DNA from: Galaxea fascicularis | Lineage: Eukaryota; Cnidaria; Anthozoa; Scleractinia; Euphylliidae | DNA length: 64,000 nucleotides | Direction of reading: 5' to 3' | NCBI GenBank assembly: GCA_948470475.1 | Contig: OX419338.1 | Span: 27,915,717-27,979,716 of the forward strand | Shown: piece by piece, positions 34,701 to 46,244 of the stretch | Position numbering within the stretch: position 1 is the stretch's first letter | Layout of the letters: every line of letters begins with the position of its first letter | Program-made: the position numbers and the translations under genes | Notes under the pieces: model-generated | Told to the model about the DNA's origin: nothing | What the model saw: only the letters and a program-made list of their open reading frames with translations | Database searches by the model: none

Positions 34701-35728
34701 ACTCCGAAGGAATAAAGTTAAATAAACAACAAAACTTCAGCAATCAAGTGTTTTGAGAGCAACTGTACAGGGCCACTTTGGTCTACCTCAGGGGTCCCCT
34801 ATACCATTTTGCAAAATGCGTTCACATAAAAATGTTGAGACTGATGTTCACGGATCACGGATTATTCCCAAAATTCGTTCACGTTCACACAAAAATCAAA
34901 TATGGGCAATAACGAATCACGAATAATTAAAAACCTAAATCATGTTTCACGAGAAAAAAATAGTCCCAGTCACGTTTCACGAAAAAGTATAGGGGACCCT
35001 CTACCTCGTTTAAGAGACTTACATGTCTCAGAGTTCTATAGGTAGTTTGCAGCCAACCTCGAGAGACAGAGATAACAATGGTGAAATCGACAAATGCTGG
35101 TGGACGAACAAAACAAGCTAATGAGAGGTCCATTGTTTACCGTCCACTAGCATGGCGGCGATTACGTAACGTGAAAACCACCTAATAGTTTAGCCGTGGT
35201 TTGTTATCCAATGTAGAATCGGTTGTTTACCTTGAGAAATGATTTAAGTTTACAGTCGTTTGTACATAGTCTATAATAACACTGAAATTCGATTTCAGTC
35301 CATATGGTAAAAGCTCTATTAAGCCCTCCTTCCCCGGCGGGGGATGATCGATTTTCACCGACATCTGTCGATTGATTAATATCGACTTTAATCGACAACG
35401 ATCGATTTTTTATCGACTGCCGAAATTATATCGACATGGTCAAACAATTATGTCATAATTACAATGCAATGTAAGGTCGAAATGATAAAGGCCTGCAAGG
35501 AAAAAAAATACACGGGATGGACACTACGATTGTGTGCAGATGCTACTTTTCCAAAAAGGCACGACAAAGTAGATTTGAACACTTACCGCTTGGGCCCATG
35601 ATAGCAAGCATTTCACCTGGATGAACTTTCCCGCTCACATTTTCGAGGATTTGTCGACCATTTATCTTCAAACCAATGTCAGTAAAAGACAGGAATATAG
35701 GTACATTTTCCTCCACTTCTTCGTCCAT
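22738..35728 (-). CDS. ABC transporter, subfamily G half-transporter (15 exons)
   Basis: Exons (minus): 35728-35587, 32664-32495, 32297-32241, 31725-31677, 30959-30924, 30712-30648, 30378-30217, 29319-29226, 29103-29043, 28103-27407, 26991-26908, 25944-25887, 25222-25008, 24564-24356, 22927-22738. All introns are GT/AG, phases agree, and the sum is 2289 nt: 762 codons plus stop. The ATP-binding domain comes first (G order). Walker A GPSGSGKTT is near residue 45, Q-loop VLQED near 88, signature [13 protein letters not shown] near 149, Walker [14 protein letters not shown] near 169, H-loop IHQPSS near 206. An acidic/Ser-rich linker (about 280-480) precedes six predicted membrane helices including [13 protein letters not shown] and the PNERxVxxKER region. 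ABCG half-transporters dimerise and export lipids, sterols or xenobiotics. The first ATG with an open frame is at 35728. Closest flavour is white/ABCG14-like; substrate unknown. MITEs fill several introns. Confidence 0.93.
23160..23460 (-). repeat. Dispersed repeat shared with 60180-60470
   Basis: This stretch in ABCG intron 14 is highly similar to 60180-60470. Shared words include GATGTTTTTGATTGCGAATG and TGTATCTCACA. On the minus strand one frame gives a short Pro/Ser-rich then IRGG-containing reading in both copies. The 60-kb copy continues into a capsid-like ORF, so this is probably a fragment of the same mobile or viral-like family. Confidence 0.8.
24013..24311. mobile_element. Tc1/mariner-like MITE in ABCG intron 14
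   Basis: Ends TACAATCATGGACAAAAGTC and ATTTTGTCCACCATTGTA are inverted repeats (about 28 bp with a few mismatches, including CTTGGGACA / TGTCCCAAG) flanked by TA. Length and TA flanks fit Tc1/mariner. No transposase is present. Confidence 0.8.
24674..24760. repeat. GTGC/GTTC microsatellite
   Basis: Tandem GTGC units degrade into GTTC units in ABCG intron 13. Confidence 0.9.
26698..26840. mobile_element. Degenerate TIR MITE in ABCG intron 11
   Basis: CCCAGTTGTTCAAAGAACGG at the left resembles the inverted right end (TATTTGAACGACTG), and GGATA words are inverted too. The head is like that of the element at 12291. Ends are imprecise. Confidence 0.5.
29353..29736. mobile_element. Harbinger-like MITE in ABCG intron 7, TAA duplication
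   Basis: GGCCCAGGTCAAA and TTTGACCTGGGCC bound 384 bp, flanked by TAA on both sides (29350-29352 and 29737-29739). The body holds no transposase. The insertion starts 33 bp upstream of the acceptor side of exon 8 and leaves it intact. Confidence 0.85.
32998..33178. mobile_element. hAT-like MITE in ABCG intron 1
   Basis: CAGTGCTTTCAATA and TATTGAAAGCACTG are perfect 14-bp TIRs with the hAT-type CAGTG start. CATTTA flanks both sides (32992-32997 and 33179-33184). The body contains several CCCGCCGG/CCGGCGGG words. Length 181 bp. Confidence 0.88.
33358..33575. repeat. Two-copy tandem repeat of about 110 bp
   Basis: AGAGAATAATTAACTCCTAG occurs near 33369 and again near 33475, each followed by GAACTGC and GAGTACTGGTAGAC. 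It lies in ABCG intron 1. Confidence 0.85.
33703..34264. mobile_element. TIR element in ABCG intron 1
   Basis: ATGGCAGCCTAGTCCCTGGG and CCTGGGGACTAGGCTGCCAT are inverted ends (one or two mismatches, continuing with GCATTC/GAATGC) bounding about 562 bp. No coding capacity was seen. Confidence 0.8.
34790..35001. mobile_element. Short TIR MITE in ABCG intron 1
   Basis: AGGGGTCCCCTATA and TATAGGGGACCCT are inverted ends of a 212-bp element. Internal CACGTTTCACGA and TTCACG words repeat. Confidence 0.75.
35039..35184. mobile_element. Partial copy of the 46245-type MITE
   Basis: It starts TAGGTAGTTTGCAGCC and ends GTAACGTGAAAACCACCTA. It matches the right half of the element at 46245-46592, including ATGCTGGTGGACGAACAAAA and GTTTACCGTCCAC. 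It lies in ABCG intron 1. Confidence 0.85.
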
Positions 35729-36842
35729 TGTCAAGCTTCTTTGTTGTGCCGTGGTGCCTTACCGTATCCTCCTACGTACGTATTTCTTGAAAATTGCTGC
35801 ACACAACGACAACAACAAACGACAGAAAAACTGCAATTGACGACCTGAATTGAAATAATTCCCTTACTTATAAGAAGTAAATTTGCTATGATTGGTTCTT
35901 TCCATAGAACCGACCAATCATGTGCAAGTACTTAGTCAAGTGACGTAGGCTGACGGTGGGAAACAGCAACGGAAGTAGTGATGGTGCAAGCTGATGGTGC
36001 AATGTTTGAAGAAAACATAAAGAAAAACTTTTACAATTTACTGAATGAAAAATACCACAATAAATTATTTTTTGGCAGATTTTAGGGCAGTAAATAAATA
36101 TATTTCTGTGTCGATAGTGAAGTTGTTCCGTATGTCGCGGCGCTAAGTAAAGCGAAATTCGTGAACTGTTTACCGAAAATACATTGTGTTGATGATGGTG
36201 TAAGAGTATGTGCACTTTACGTCACGGCGGCCATGTTCGGCGAGCAGAACAAAGTGGCATGGGTTGTAGTTGTACACCAGTCTTCTGGGAATAAATGAAA
36301 TCTATTTTTGCAAATTCTTGCTTTTGTTTCCGTTGGTCCCGCGAGCGAACACCCTCTGTACATTGTAGTAACTGATACATATATGCTATTTTCTGGTGAG
36401 TATCAATGATCCGAGTCGATATTGAAAATACAGTGAATATTGGACTCCCCTCCAAATCTGGACCCACTACAAAAACAGGCCCACTCAAAATAACTAAAAA
36501 TAGAAACTCTCTGTAACACGCAAGCAAAACGGAAACAAGTCATCTTGAGTATCAGCCCATCCAGGTTAGGGGCTATCCACATATTTTCACTTTTTCCCTG
36601 CTTAACGTCAACTGGACGTTTACGTGGGGAGGGGGTAAGGCGAATCCATTTTTGGACGTTGGTGCGGGGCAGTTTTGACCAAAAGCAAACTGAGCTATTT
36701 TAATAAGGTGACATCGTTTTGAGAATGGCACTAAACGGGACATTATAAAGGAAAACAAACTATTCAGTGGACTGCTGGTTTACTGTTTTGAATATTGAGG
36801 CAAAAACGTCAAAAGGAAAACGCAGACACATGTATAATATAT
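35729..36842. other. ABCG 5' flank, no other gene seen
   Basis: The promoter of the ABCG gene should lie here. I see no TATA box in a convincing position and no coding exon. Confidence 0.4.
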
Positions 36843-37255
36843 GGCCGTTCCGAAATTCAAAAGGGAACTGGGGCGAGTTTCAAATTTTGAAGTAATCAAT
36901 AAATTGACACCATCACATGAAAGATAACATTGAGATTGGTCGATTGACCAAGTTTGATTCTTCTAGGTTGAACAGAGACCAAGTTATGGACCTTGAAACA
37001 CAGGTCAAAATCCATACAAAGGTCCCTAAACATGAAAAACCATGGTTTTTGGGGACGCAGCCTCAAAATTAGAGACGTTTGTATGGATTTTGAGGTATGT
37101 TTCAAGGTCCATAACTTGGTCTCTTTTCAACCTAGAAGAATCAAACTTGGTCAATCGACCAATCTCAATGTTATCTTTAATGTGATGGTGTCAATTTAGC
37201 GATTACTTCAAAATTTGAAACTCGCCCCAGTTCCCTTTTGAATTTCGGAACGGCC
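36843..37255. mobile_element. Full-length foldback MITE, about 200-bp arms
   Basis: GGCCGTTCCGAAATTCAAAA begins it and TTTTGAATTTCGGAACGGCC ends it. The arms match almost continuously inward, for example ATTGGTCGATTGACCAAGTT against AACTTGGTCAATCGACCAAT, to a centre near 37045. It can form a near-complete hairpin of 413 bp. Flanks read TAT and AAT. Confidence 0.92.
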
Positions 37256-40200
37256 AATACAGATGTTGCAACAGAACAGAAAGAAGAAAGCATCATTCGA
37301 TTTGTAAAAGTTTTATCATTTTACTTTATTGCGATGAAAATTTCGCGCGCGAATTTCACGATTAAAAAAAGTATCGCTAACATAACATGACGCGAAAATT
37401 AAGCGACTCACAATACGTAAACGATAAAAAAACATAGGCACGCAATGCGTGCTTGAGCTATTTTGTGAAGGGTGGAAAATGTTGATAATAAGATAGGGAG
37501 AAGTCAGAAAATGGTTGAATGGTGAGTCATTTATCTGTGGCGCTTTTGGTTTTTGCTATGGTATCGGAGAAGTACGAGCAAACTGTTTTTCATTTGATTT
37601 TTGTTTAGTTTTCTTATTTCTAAGACTGATTTTGAGTTTGATTTGTACCAATTTAATAGTCATTCATCCTACATTTTTTGAAACAAGAGTTTTATTAATT
37701 CCGCGAAAACCAATATGTAATATATTTTCTATTATTTGTTCATTTTCTTTCTCCGCATTTTCGCAAACACTATATTCGTCCAGTCTCTCAAATTCCCAAA
37801 ATATACGTACACGTGCTGAAACAGTTCCAGGACCACATGAAGAAGTATTCGCAAACAAACGAACCACCAAACACACCGTAATATACAACACCAGCAAAAA
37901 CAAATCAACGTTGAACAAATAGTACTGATAACGAATATAGATGTAATTGCCATAATTCATCAATTTCTGATTTTCAAGTGCTTTGTACTTTTTACTTCGG
38001 ACAGCAAAAATAGCCCGACCTAAACAAACGCTCTTATTTTAGTGTTGGGCCTTTTGCTGATAACGTCTGTGTACAGTAAGCAGATGAGCGTAACACCGCG
38101 TTATATCCCATAATAAGGGAAATATTAAACTTACCGACTCGAAAACAAACCACCAATAAATTTCAAAATAAGCTCCTCCGAATTAAGAGCGTCATCAGTT
38201 GTACAATATTAAAAAACGCGATCAACAGACAAACAACGGATCGAAATCCGCCAATGAGAAGAAGAGAAAATTGAAGTTGAGAAAAGTAACCAATAAAAAA
38301 CGGTTAAAAGTGACCAATCATTGTAACAGAAGATAAATTCAATTAGATGTTGTTGTAAACAAGTTGAATTGACCACGTGCAAATCTTGTGATTGATCAAA
38401 GGTCATGTTGGATGCACTGACCGATCAAAGTTCGGAGTCGCATTTAACCAACAGCGCTGCCTTATTCATGTGGGAATTAACCAACGAACTTGCTATTACA
38501 AAACGTATGCACGTGATAGATCAAAGTTGAAAATCGCATTTGATAAACAGGGCTGTATGTCTTGGTGCCTGTTTACACGTGAGAAACAAAAGTAATCCAT
38601 TTGACAAATGAAATTGCTCACTATCCGAAATCACCATTTTCATTGTTTAACATAAAAACGGCTTCACTTCAAGGGGAACAAATATCCAGATTAAGGATTC
38701 CCTTCCATAGCATTTTTCTTCCGTACAAATATCACTTGTGGAAACAGCCACTTCTGATTAGACTAATATTTATAGTTTTCAAATCCATCAAACATATGTT
38801 TATTTTCGTCACACAATGATCTTCCAGTTTTAACAACGTTCTTGCAGTTTTGACAAAATTAGCAAAGGAACAAAAAAACACAAGAAAAATTACAAAACTA
38901 AGCACTCGTCCACTTCGAAACGAAATCTGATTTGCTCCCCGAGTAGGAACCGCTCAACCAAATTACCTTGATGCTGAATCAATTACGACTAGCATCATTC
39001 GTGACGAACCAAAAAAGCGTCTGCGAAGGAGACTAAACACACGGTTGTTATAACCAACAAACCGCGGCCGTAAACTTGAAATACTTTCGTCCCCACCTTA
39101 CTACCTTCAGCATCCATCGAAACAGCACAACTCATACTTCATTCTAATCTGACTCCAGTATCTCACGCCTATTGATGTCATTCACGCATGCGTTAAATAT
39201 ACAAACCCTATTCTCCGGAAAGACTACCATAATGGTGGTACCCCTTGGCGTGATAGTAATAAATACATCACGCAACATGTCATGGATGACGCGTGACATT
39301 CCACGCTGATGTTCCTTTGAGCGTAATCGACACGCATGTGTAACTTAGTCTCAGTGCTGACCATCACTGACCACATGCTTTCAAAAACACCTTTAAAACA
39401 GGGAATTAGATTGGTCGCTGGCTGAAACAATGCCATCTAAAGAAACCTTTATTTCATTGGTTCAAGGCAGAACCACCCGACCACGGAAGAATTTCTTGAG
39501 CTTCATGCTGACATAGAGCGATTTTGTTCACACAAAATAGCTCAATGATGAGTTTACGTTGGCTTTGATGATGTAAATGTCGACCTTAAGCTGTCCGTGT
39601 TGAAAACAATTCACGCAACTTAGTTGGTGGGAATGTATAACTTTGTTCACAAGCGCACCGGTGATGGTTCATGTCTTGAAAAGAAAGGATCGGAGAACTG
39701 AGCGGGAATAAAAGGTGTAGTAACTGGAAGAGACGTCCTACCGCCCTGTTGATCCAGATCAGGACATTTACACTAATGTCTCGTGAGACTTGTTTAATGG
39801 TAGTATTGTTTTAGTAAACATAATTTAGTCCTTGTAAATCTAAAAAAAAAAATAGTTGGGAGAATTAATAACAGTCTTGTAATCAATAACTCAAGTACAG
39901 GCAGAACGTCTTCGTGGACATTGTGAGAACTTAAGCTTCTTTGTTGATACCGTAGTTATGGACCCGCCGCTGCATCTTTTTTGTGTTAATCAGTTGACGA
40001 CTGTTGTAGATGAAGTCGTTCTATTTGTTTCAAGGATAAGTTTATAAACAGTGTCATACTCAAGAGCGCGAAATTTAAGTGTAGTTAACTACGCGCACAG
40101 TAAAATCGCGAAATAAACGTGTCGCGAAAATTTAATGTAACAAGGTATGTTTTAAAAGCAGTAAATTGTGTCGATACTGTTTATATCTTCACATAATGAA

Positions 40201-41448
40201 TGTCACTAGCGTAATAGCTAAACTTCAGCAGCTGGAATGCAGCTTTGGACGGTGAGCATGTCAACGGCCCCTTACCCTGCATATACAGACGCCTGTCATC
40301 GCTCCCGGCCCCTATGGGCGTTCCGCAAGCTAGAAACGCTCCTAGGGACAGGGGGCGATGAAACGCGCCTGTATAATCACAGGCTACCCATCGATGACGT
40401 TTATCTTGAGTTTGCAGCCTACGGAGCAATTGTTCCCTTTCCATATTCTGGTGAAAATTAGGGATAGAGCAAACCCTTCATCCTCTCTTGACTTGAGATA
40501 CTTGAGCGCGTATTTTACTTTAATTTCTCATTTGGCCCTGAACGGGAAATCATTTCTGAAAATTTCGCGGTTACCCTTTTGAAAAAAAAATTGTGGCTAT
40601 AGTACTAACTTCTGCCGAGATTAACATATTTGGTTGAAATCAAGTTGCACATGAAGCTTTAAGATCGCAGTCGAACTAAAAGTCGAGGGGTGATGTCCTG
40701 TAGTGAGCTACGTGCCAGAAACAAACTATATACCACCACTCTAGGATAATACCGGCACTGCTAAGAAGTTAGGTCCCGCAATAAAGATTTCGACAATCGC
40801 TGAAACTCTTGTTAAGCTATTATTGAATATTACACTCTCTTCAGATATCCATTCATGTTCCATGTTGCATTGTACCTGTAGAGGATCAACAGATCAAAAT
40901 TAAAACTCCAGAATGAGGATTACATTTGAGCTGCTTATAGATGGAATGAGTGAGTTAAGCGGTGGTCCACCCCTATAGCAACTTGACTCAGTTACAGAAA
41001 ATAATCCCGGCTTCTGTTATCGAGCAGTGTTAGCCAGTTGTAGCAGCAATTATATAACTTGAGATACCCTAAATTCATGGACGTTTTTATCCTGACTGAT
41101 GCAGTACATACGCAAGGTTTAGATGCAGACCCGGCCACTAACTATAGGGTGTTAAATAAAATATTGATGGCTGTTAATTCGCTAAATATCTGGCCCAGTG
41201 CAGATGATCATGCCATTGGGCAGTGACTTTAAACCGTTGGCCTCCTTCAAAACTTTAACGTTTAGAAAACGTAATTTCAGATGCTGGGGTGTGTCCTATC
41301 ACACTGTAACCAGAGCTGGGTGGGGGCTGGGAGATGGGCTGACTACATGTCTCCAGAGTCTCTGTTGGCAATGGAATCCTCATCTTAGCAGGTCGAAAAT
41401 GTATCTGAAAATAAGCGAGGGCTTATACTACACAACGTTCAGACTTAC
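37256..41448. other. Long spacer, no supported gene
   Basis: About 4.2 kb with no ORF I can support. The terminal exon of the methyltransferase gene (41449-46154) should be in here but I could not find it. Around 38395-38560 GATCAAAGTT...CGCATTT recurs about 95 bp apart. Around 40270-40385 CAGACGCCTGTC and GCGCCTGTATAATCACAGG form an imperfect inverted pair. Confidence 0.4.
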
Positions 41449-44400
41449 CCAAACATATCAGTGTATCTTTGATCCACTAGGTATCTCCCAGAGCGACCAG
41501 CCAAGAACTCCCTCAGCTGGTTTAATTTTGCTGGACCAGCAAACTCATAGCCAATTTCTTTTATCAAACCCTGACCAGCTTTCAGAGGTCCGAGTGGATT
41601 TGTGTCCTCCACGCAAATATAATCACCAGGTTGAGTGAAGCTGTCGAAATACTTCAACACCCCCGTCAGATTAACATGCGCGTCTTCAATAAGAAACCAA
41701 GGATGACGCAAACTCTGATGCAGAAAACAGAAACAAAAGGCAACAAGCTCAGGGGTTTACTGCTCCCACAAAAGGCTAAGCATCATAATCTCAATCCGGT
41801 TTCCAAATTTAAGTTTAAGTTTATTCTTTTTTGTACTATTTACAAATATTTTTACATTAAAGTACATTACAAGGGTAGGGAGATAAGTCACTAAACTAAG
41901 TTACATAAATGATAAAAAGCAAAATGTGCGTAGTGACGAAAGTATAGCTAAAGCTTTCGAGTTTGTCACTGCCACGGACAACTAATCGGCATGAACATGT
42001 ACATAGACATTTAAAGAACAAAGTAGGGTGCAATAGGCTACATTAATGAACTGATATATTACACAATAAAAAAAAATACATGAATTAATAGACAGACAGA
42101 TTTCAAATTAGTTTTATTCTTTTTAACCCACTTACGGTTTCGTGACGTATTCTTAAGAATTATGTTTTCTTAGTAACTTATTACTTCAAGATTCATTTAA
42201 TGTAAACTTTTAGTTAGTATGTAGTGCTTTAAGATGTTTTGTTTACATTATATACATATTATATTCATTTGGAAAGTTATATTCAATAATCTATCTGTCT
42301 GTCTATACAATTGAAACTGCAATTTGTTTGTTTTCTCCTGAGAGTAGGCTTCCAAACTAGTTTACGTCCCATTACGAAATATATTCCTGCCACAGACACA
42401 ACCATCCCACAGGTGCAATTGTATCTACCACCTTGCTTTGACTTCACTGTTCACATTGGGGCAACATACCAGCTACTATCTCCATAGATATGCCGACACA
42501 CTTTTCGTGTCACGCTTGAATCTCAGCGCCAGATACAACTTGAATGGTATATAAATCTCTAAATGGACTCGCCCTTGATTATCTTCGATCTAGATTTGTC
42601 GAGCGTAGCACCATTACTGGCTATTCCCTTCGCAACACTGAAGATAAACTTGTTGTTCCCCTTGACCGCACCAAGTACCTCAAGAACAGAGTCAAGTGTC
42701 GTGGTCGGTGTTATGGGACAGTTTGCGCACTCAAACACGGCTCACATGTAAAGCAGTTTAGTTAATTTATGCATGATAATTTTATAGAGTTTATATTGTG
42801 AATTTTTGTAAATTGTATTTGGTAAGTGAGTTAATAAGTACTTTTTGTGATTTTTGCATAGTATTTTATAATGTAACTGATGAGAAAACAGTGTAGAAAT
42901 AAAGTTATTTGATTTGATTTAATTATTTTGATATATTACCGTTAAGAAATCACCAGGAAAACAGGTCTCAACTTGAAATAAATCCCCCTCGATGAACTCC
43001 AAATCCAGAGATTTTCGTGCTTTGTCATCCAACAAAGACAGATCCTTGTCAATAGAGATAACACGTGACTTTAAGCCAAATATTTTGAGCATATCCGCTG
43101 TCCACAGGGCTGAGCCTCCTCTAAAAGCACCCAACTCAATAACAGTCAGTGGCTTGAGTTCCCATAGCAACTGTTGAATGATTGTCAGGTCAAAGGGATC
43201 TTTCATGATTGGTACGCCTCGCCAGGAAGTAACGTACTTTCCTGAAAATTAAACGGTAAACGGATTTGGTTTCTCAGACCTCGATTCACTTAAAAAAAAC
43301 TTATGTAATTGCTTTACGCATTTGCTTTTGTTTTGCTCATTTTAGCTCACTGATTCATTGGGCAAAACTTGCGCCACATCCTCAAACAATGCAAAATTGA
43401 AAGCAATCGTAACTTGCTAATACAGCAAGTAGTACAGCTGCTAAACGAAAGTTTCAAGGAGCCTGCCATAATATCATACAGAAAGGGTCGTTCACTCAAA
43501 GACATACTCCTGAGAGCAAAATCATAAAAAAGGGCGAGAAAACGTACTACATTGGAGCTTTCATGATTGACAATGCCTTAAGACTTGAGGAATCAGTTGG
43601 AGGAAAACTTCTCGGTGTCGTGATTGATCCTTACCTTTCTTGGGACCTACATACTGACTATCTAATAAAGAAGCTGAACTCTACAATATACCTCCTTAAT
43701 TACAAGAGAACAAACCTCCATTTAACTATTGAACGCAAAAAAATGTTATTTGATGTTCTCATTGAGCCAATTATTGAGTACTGTTGTACTGTTTGGGGCA
43801 ACTGTTCTGTTAAAAACCTTCAAAGGCTGTTAAAAGTACAAAAACGATGCGCGAGATTAATATTAAATGCCATCATTAATGAGAGCTCAGTAGAACTTTA
43901 AAAAATCAGGCTGGCTATCTATAGATGACATTGTACGCATTAGAAAACTCTTTTTGTGATATAGCTGGCGTTTAACCCGCTCCAGCGGGTTCTTTCTTTG
44001 GCTAGTTCAGGGTCACATGACATCTAACAATGAAACTGTTTACCGCCAAATGCCATAAGCCGGTAGCATTGGGACAACTATGACGTCAAACGGGAAACAT
44101 TTCACTGTTACCCACCAAATGTTGAGCGCTCTTGCACGTGATCAGAGCGTGCAGTTGAAGGTGGCCTGATGTTGTCGTTGTAATCTCAGCGCGTTTCTCA
44201 AACTTTGCTTTTGTTTTTACTTTCTACCGGTTTGATCCGTTTGTTTTGCTATATAACAAATCACTTAATGACTGGTCCCTTGGGGAACAGTGGATTTTGT
44301 TTCCCTCGAATCTCAATGTTTCATTGACTGGTTATTATTAGGGCTCCCTTATCGTTTGGTTTGCAGGGTGTCACAAAAGAGGGGGAGGGGGTGCGGGCTG

Positions 44401-45706
44401 AAAAAATTCCTTTAGTCCATCTTAAGTTATCTTACCCCCTCCCCCCCCCCCCCCCCCCCGATAGGATGAATAGCGACGGCCGTAACTTTTCAAGATTGCC
44501 GTATATTTGGTGATGGAAGTGTTATATATACATAGTGTTTTACCATGACACACTGAAGAAATTATTTCAGCTGTTAAGACTCCATTGTCTTTTCTTTCAT
44601 CCATAGAAGCAAATCTACTTTCGTCGTGTAACTCCTTTGAAATCTGTTCCTCCAGAGAACAATAGTCTGTTGGATCTCCAGAGAACGCCATCAAGATCTA
44701 AAACGGGCAAAAAGGAGCAGCGTCAAACAGCCCTGAAGGTGGTGTTGTGGTTGTAGTGCTTTGTACTCTGGTCTGCAGGTACAATAGGTTGTGAGGCTCT
44801 TGTTGTGAAATTTAAAACAAGCACAGAATTTGATTACATTACTTCACTTAATATATATCTATTATAAGAAAAACATATTTTAAGTAATAGTAACATTTAA
44901 AGGCAATGCATACATTACTTACAGAATCGCTTTAGTTGTTTTATGGTAGGGAATCCTAAATTCTGTTTTAGGTTCATCTCACTGCTATATTCATTAGATT
45001 CGTTTTTGGTGTGTTTGATTAAATTTGAATTCATTTAAATAATCAAGTTCAAGTTCAAGTTTATTAAAGACTTAAAAAAACATACAGAGAAAAAAGATAC
45101 GCACTGCTCGCAGTTAGCAACAGCTATTCGAGGCGAGCAGTGTATTTGACGCATAACAAATAATTTACACCGATTCAAACTTACAATGTGAAAGAAAAAA
45201 AACTTACAATAAAGTAACAGATAAAACAAGAGAAACGAGAGTACAATGACAAAGAACTAGGACTAGATGTGTACAGTTAATTAAAGAGACGAGATTTACG
45301 ATAACAGGAAGATACATAGCCGATTACTTAACAATATTTAGAGAAAAAGGAAGGTTATATTATATTACTTTGAGTACTTAAGTTAAGCGAACATAGCCAT
45401 AGAACGAAATATAATGTACAAGTAAGTTAGATAATGTTGACAAGAGCAGGATGGATTATGTAATATATCAAACACGAGCGACAGTGTTTCATCGGGATAT
45501 CCAAACACCGAGAAGAGAGTTGAAAATACGACGCGCAGCGGAGTATTTTTGACGAAATTCGAGGTGTTTGGATATCCGATGAAACACTGTCTCGAGTGTT
45601 TGATATATCTTCTCAATCGAAACAAAAACTGAGGAGTAAACGGAGAAGTAAAATCGTCAAAATCTATGCTAATTAAGACCGGGTATCCAAACCTCCTTCA
45701 CGCTTA

Positions 45707-45743
<37 letters not shown>

Positions 45744-46154
45744 GTTTGAGAAGCAAATATAATACACTGAGTTTTCAAGATGTTTTCAGCTTTTGATCAA
45801 ATCAGGTATGTCAATGTATTCGTCTGCCTCCGAGAATTTTTGAAGAAGCAAATTATGAATTTTGCGTTTAAAATTCGTTTGGGCTCAGATAGCTCTCGAT
45901 TGCCATTCACCCAAATCAAGTCAAATACGATCGGCAATGATAAGGACAACATACTTTTACGTGTTGGATATCAAATCAAGAAACAAATTCATGTGAACAT
46001 GAAGACCAACAATCGAAATTGATAACGCAAACCTGGAAGAATCTCGTTTTGTGTGTGGTTGTAATTCAACAGCAAACCACGCTATGCTCACCTTCGACGC
46101 GCTGTAAAAATTATGAGGGTTTGACATAGGTCCATACATCAGTCCCGCATTCAT
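41449..46154 (-). CDS. CmcI-like (cephalosporin hydroxylase family) methyltransferase
   Basis: Four exons fit GT/AG rules and phase: 46154-46092, 44697-44544, 43241-42940, 41714-41449, giving about 261 residues; the last donor is phase 2 and the terminal exon is not located. Exon 3 has TSWRGVPIMKDPFDL, then VIELGAFRGGSALW (the glycine-rich SAM-binding motif I), VISIDKD and LEFIEGDLF. Exon 4 has HPWFLIEDAHVN and YICVEDTNPLGP, acidic motifs typical of the CmcI family near the metal/SAM site, and a Tyr/Arg-rich end (RYLVDQRYTDMFG). CmcI-type proteins are class I SAM methyltransferases; the animal substrate is unknown. Exons 1-2 add about 70 residues before the core. The ATG at 46154 opens exon 1 with no upstream in-frame alternative I favour. 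Introns hold retroelement debris. Confidence 0.8.
41806..41925 (-). mobile_element. Possible LINE 3' end, minus orientation
   Basis: AAATTTAAGTTTAAGTTTAT is the complement of a repeat tail of the sort that ends CR1/L2-type LINEs. No coding part was recognised. Confidence 0.3.
42535..42927 (+). mobile_element. Truncated LINE, C-terminal tail and 3' end
   Basis: An open stretch MVYKSLNGLALDYLRSRF..GYSLRNTEDKL..P..RTKYLKN matches the conserved tail of LINE reverse-transcriptase ORFs (CR1/L2-like). After a stop comes an AT-rich 3' region ending AAATAAAGTTATTTGATTTG, which fits a LINE tail. It lies in intron 3 of the CmcI-like gene. It is truncated at the 5' end and not functional. Confidence 0.8.
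43371..43527 (+). mobile_element. Reverse-transcriptase-element fragment (SLKDILLRAKS motif)
   Basis: The frame reads LKQCKIESN then PAIISYRKGRSLKDILLRAK and a stop at 43525-43527. This PxVxYxRxxSLKDILVxAK type of motif is common near the end of reverse transcriptases in cnidarian retroelements (Penelope- or related GIY-YIG-type). Only the tail is left. Confidence 0.65.
43563..43930 (+). mobile_element. LINE reverse transcriptase C-terminal fragment
   Basis: The reading KLLGVVIDPYLSWDLHTDYL, then IEPIIEYCCTVWGN and LQRLLKVQKRCARLIL, is the thumb/connection tail of non-LTR reverse transcriptases (LGVxID..LxWxxH; YCxxVWG; QKRAARxI). The frame stops at 43899-43901 but related coding continues in another frame. 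The catalytic YxDD part is absent. It lies in intron 2 of the CmcI-like gene. Confidence 0.88.
44440..44459. repeat. Poly-C run
   Basis: About 20 C residues with one T-rich edge, in intron 2 of the CmcI-like gene. Length in the assembly may be unreliable. Confidence 0.85.
45043..45240 (-). mobile_element. Possible LINE 3' end with AAGTTC repeats
   Basis: CAAGTTCAAGTTCAAGTTTA is the complement of TTGAAC repeats typical of a LINE 3' tail. Inside, CACTGCTCGC and GGCGAGCAGTG are inverted (about 45104 and 45132), forming a hairpin typical of such tails. Intron 1 of the CmcI-like gene. Confidence 0.4.
45463..45608. mobile_element. Foldback MITE in CmcI-like gene intron 1
   Basis: ATATATCAAACACGAGCGAC...GTGTTTCATCGGGATATCC folds against GGATATCCGATGAAACAC...GTGTTTGATATAT. 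Arms are about 52 bp with a few mismatches and a loop of about 40 bp. Confidence 0.88.
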
Positions 46155-46244
46155 TTTACCCCGAAGAGCCTCGCCTTTTCTTTGCGAGAAGTAACTTTAT
46201 AATGATTGTGTAACTTTTTCGGATCCAAGCTGATTATGAGGCTA

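Noticed and set aside
40181..40444. Candidate last exon of the methyltransferase
   Set aside because: Wrong phase and no family motif; looks like an imperfect inverted repeat.
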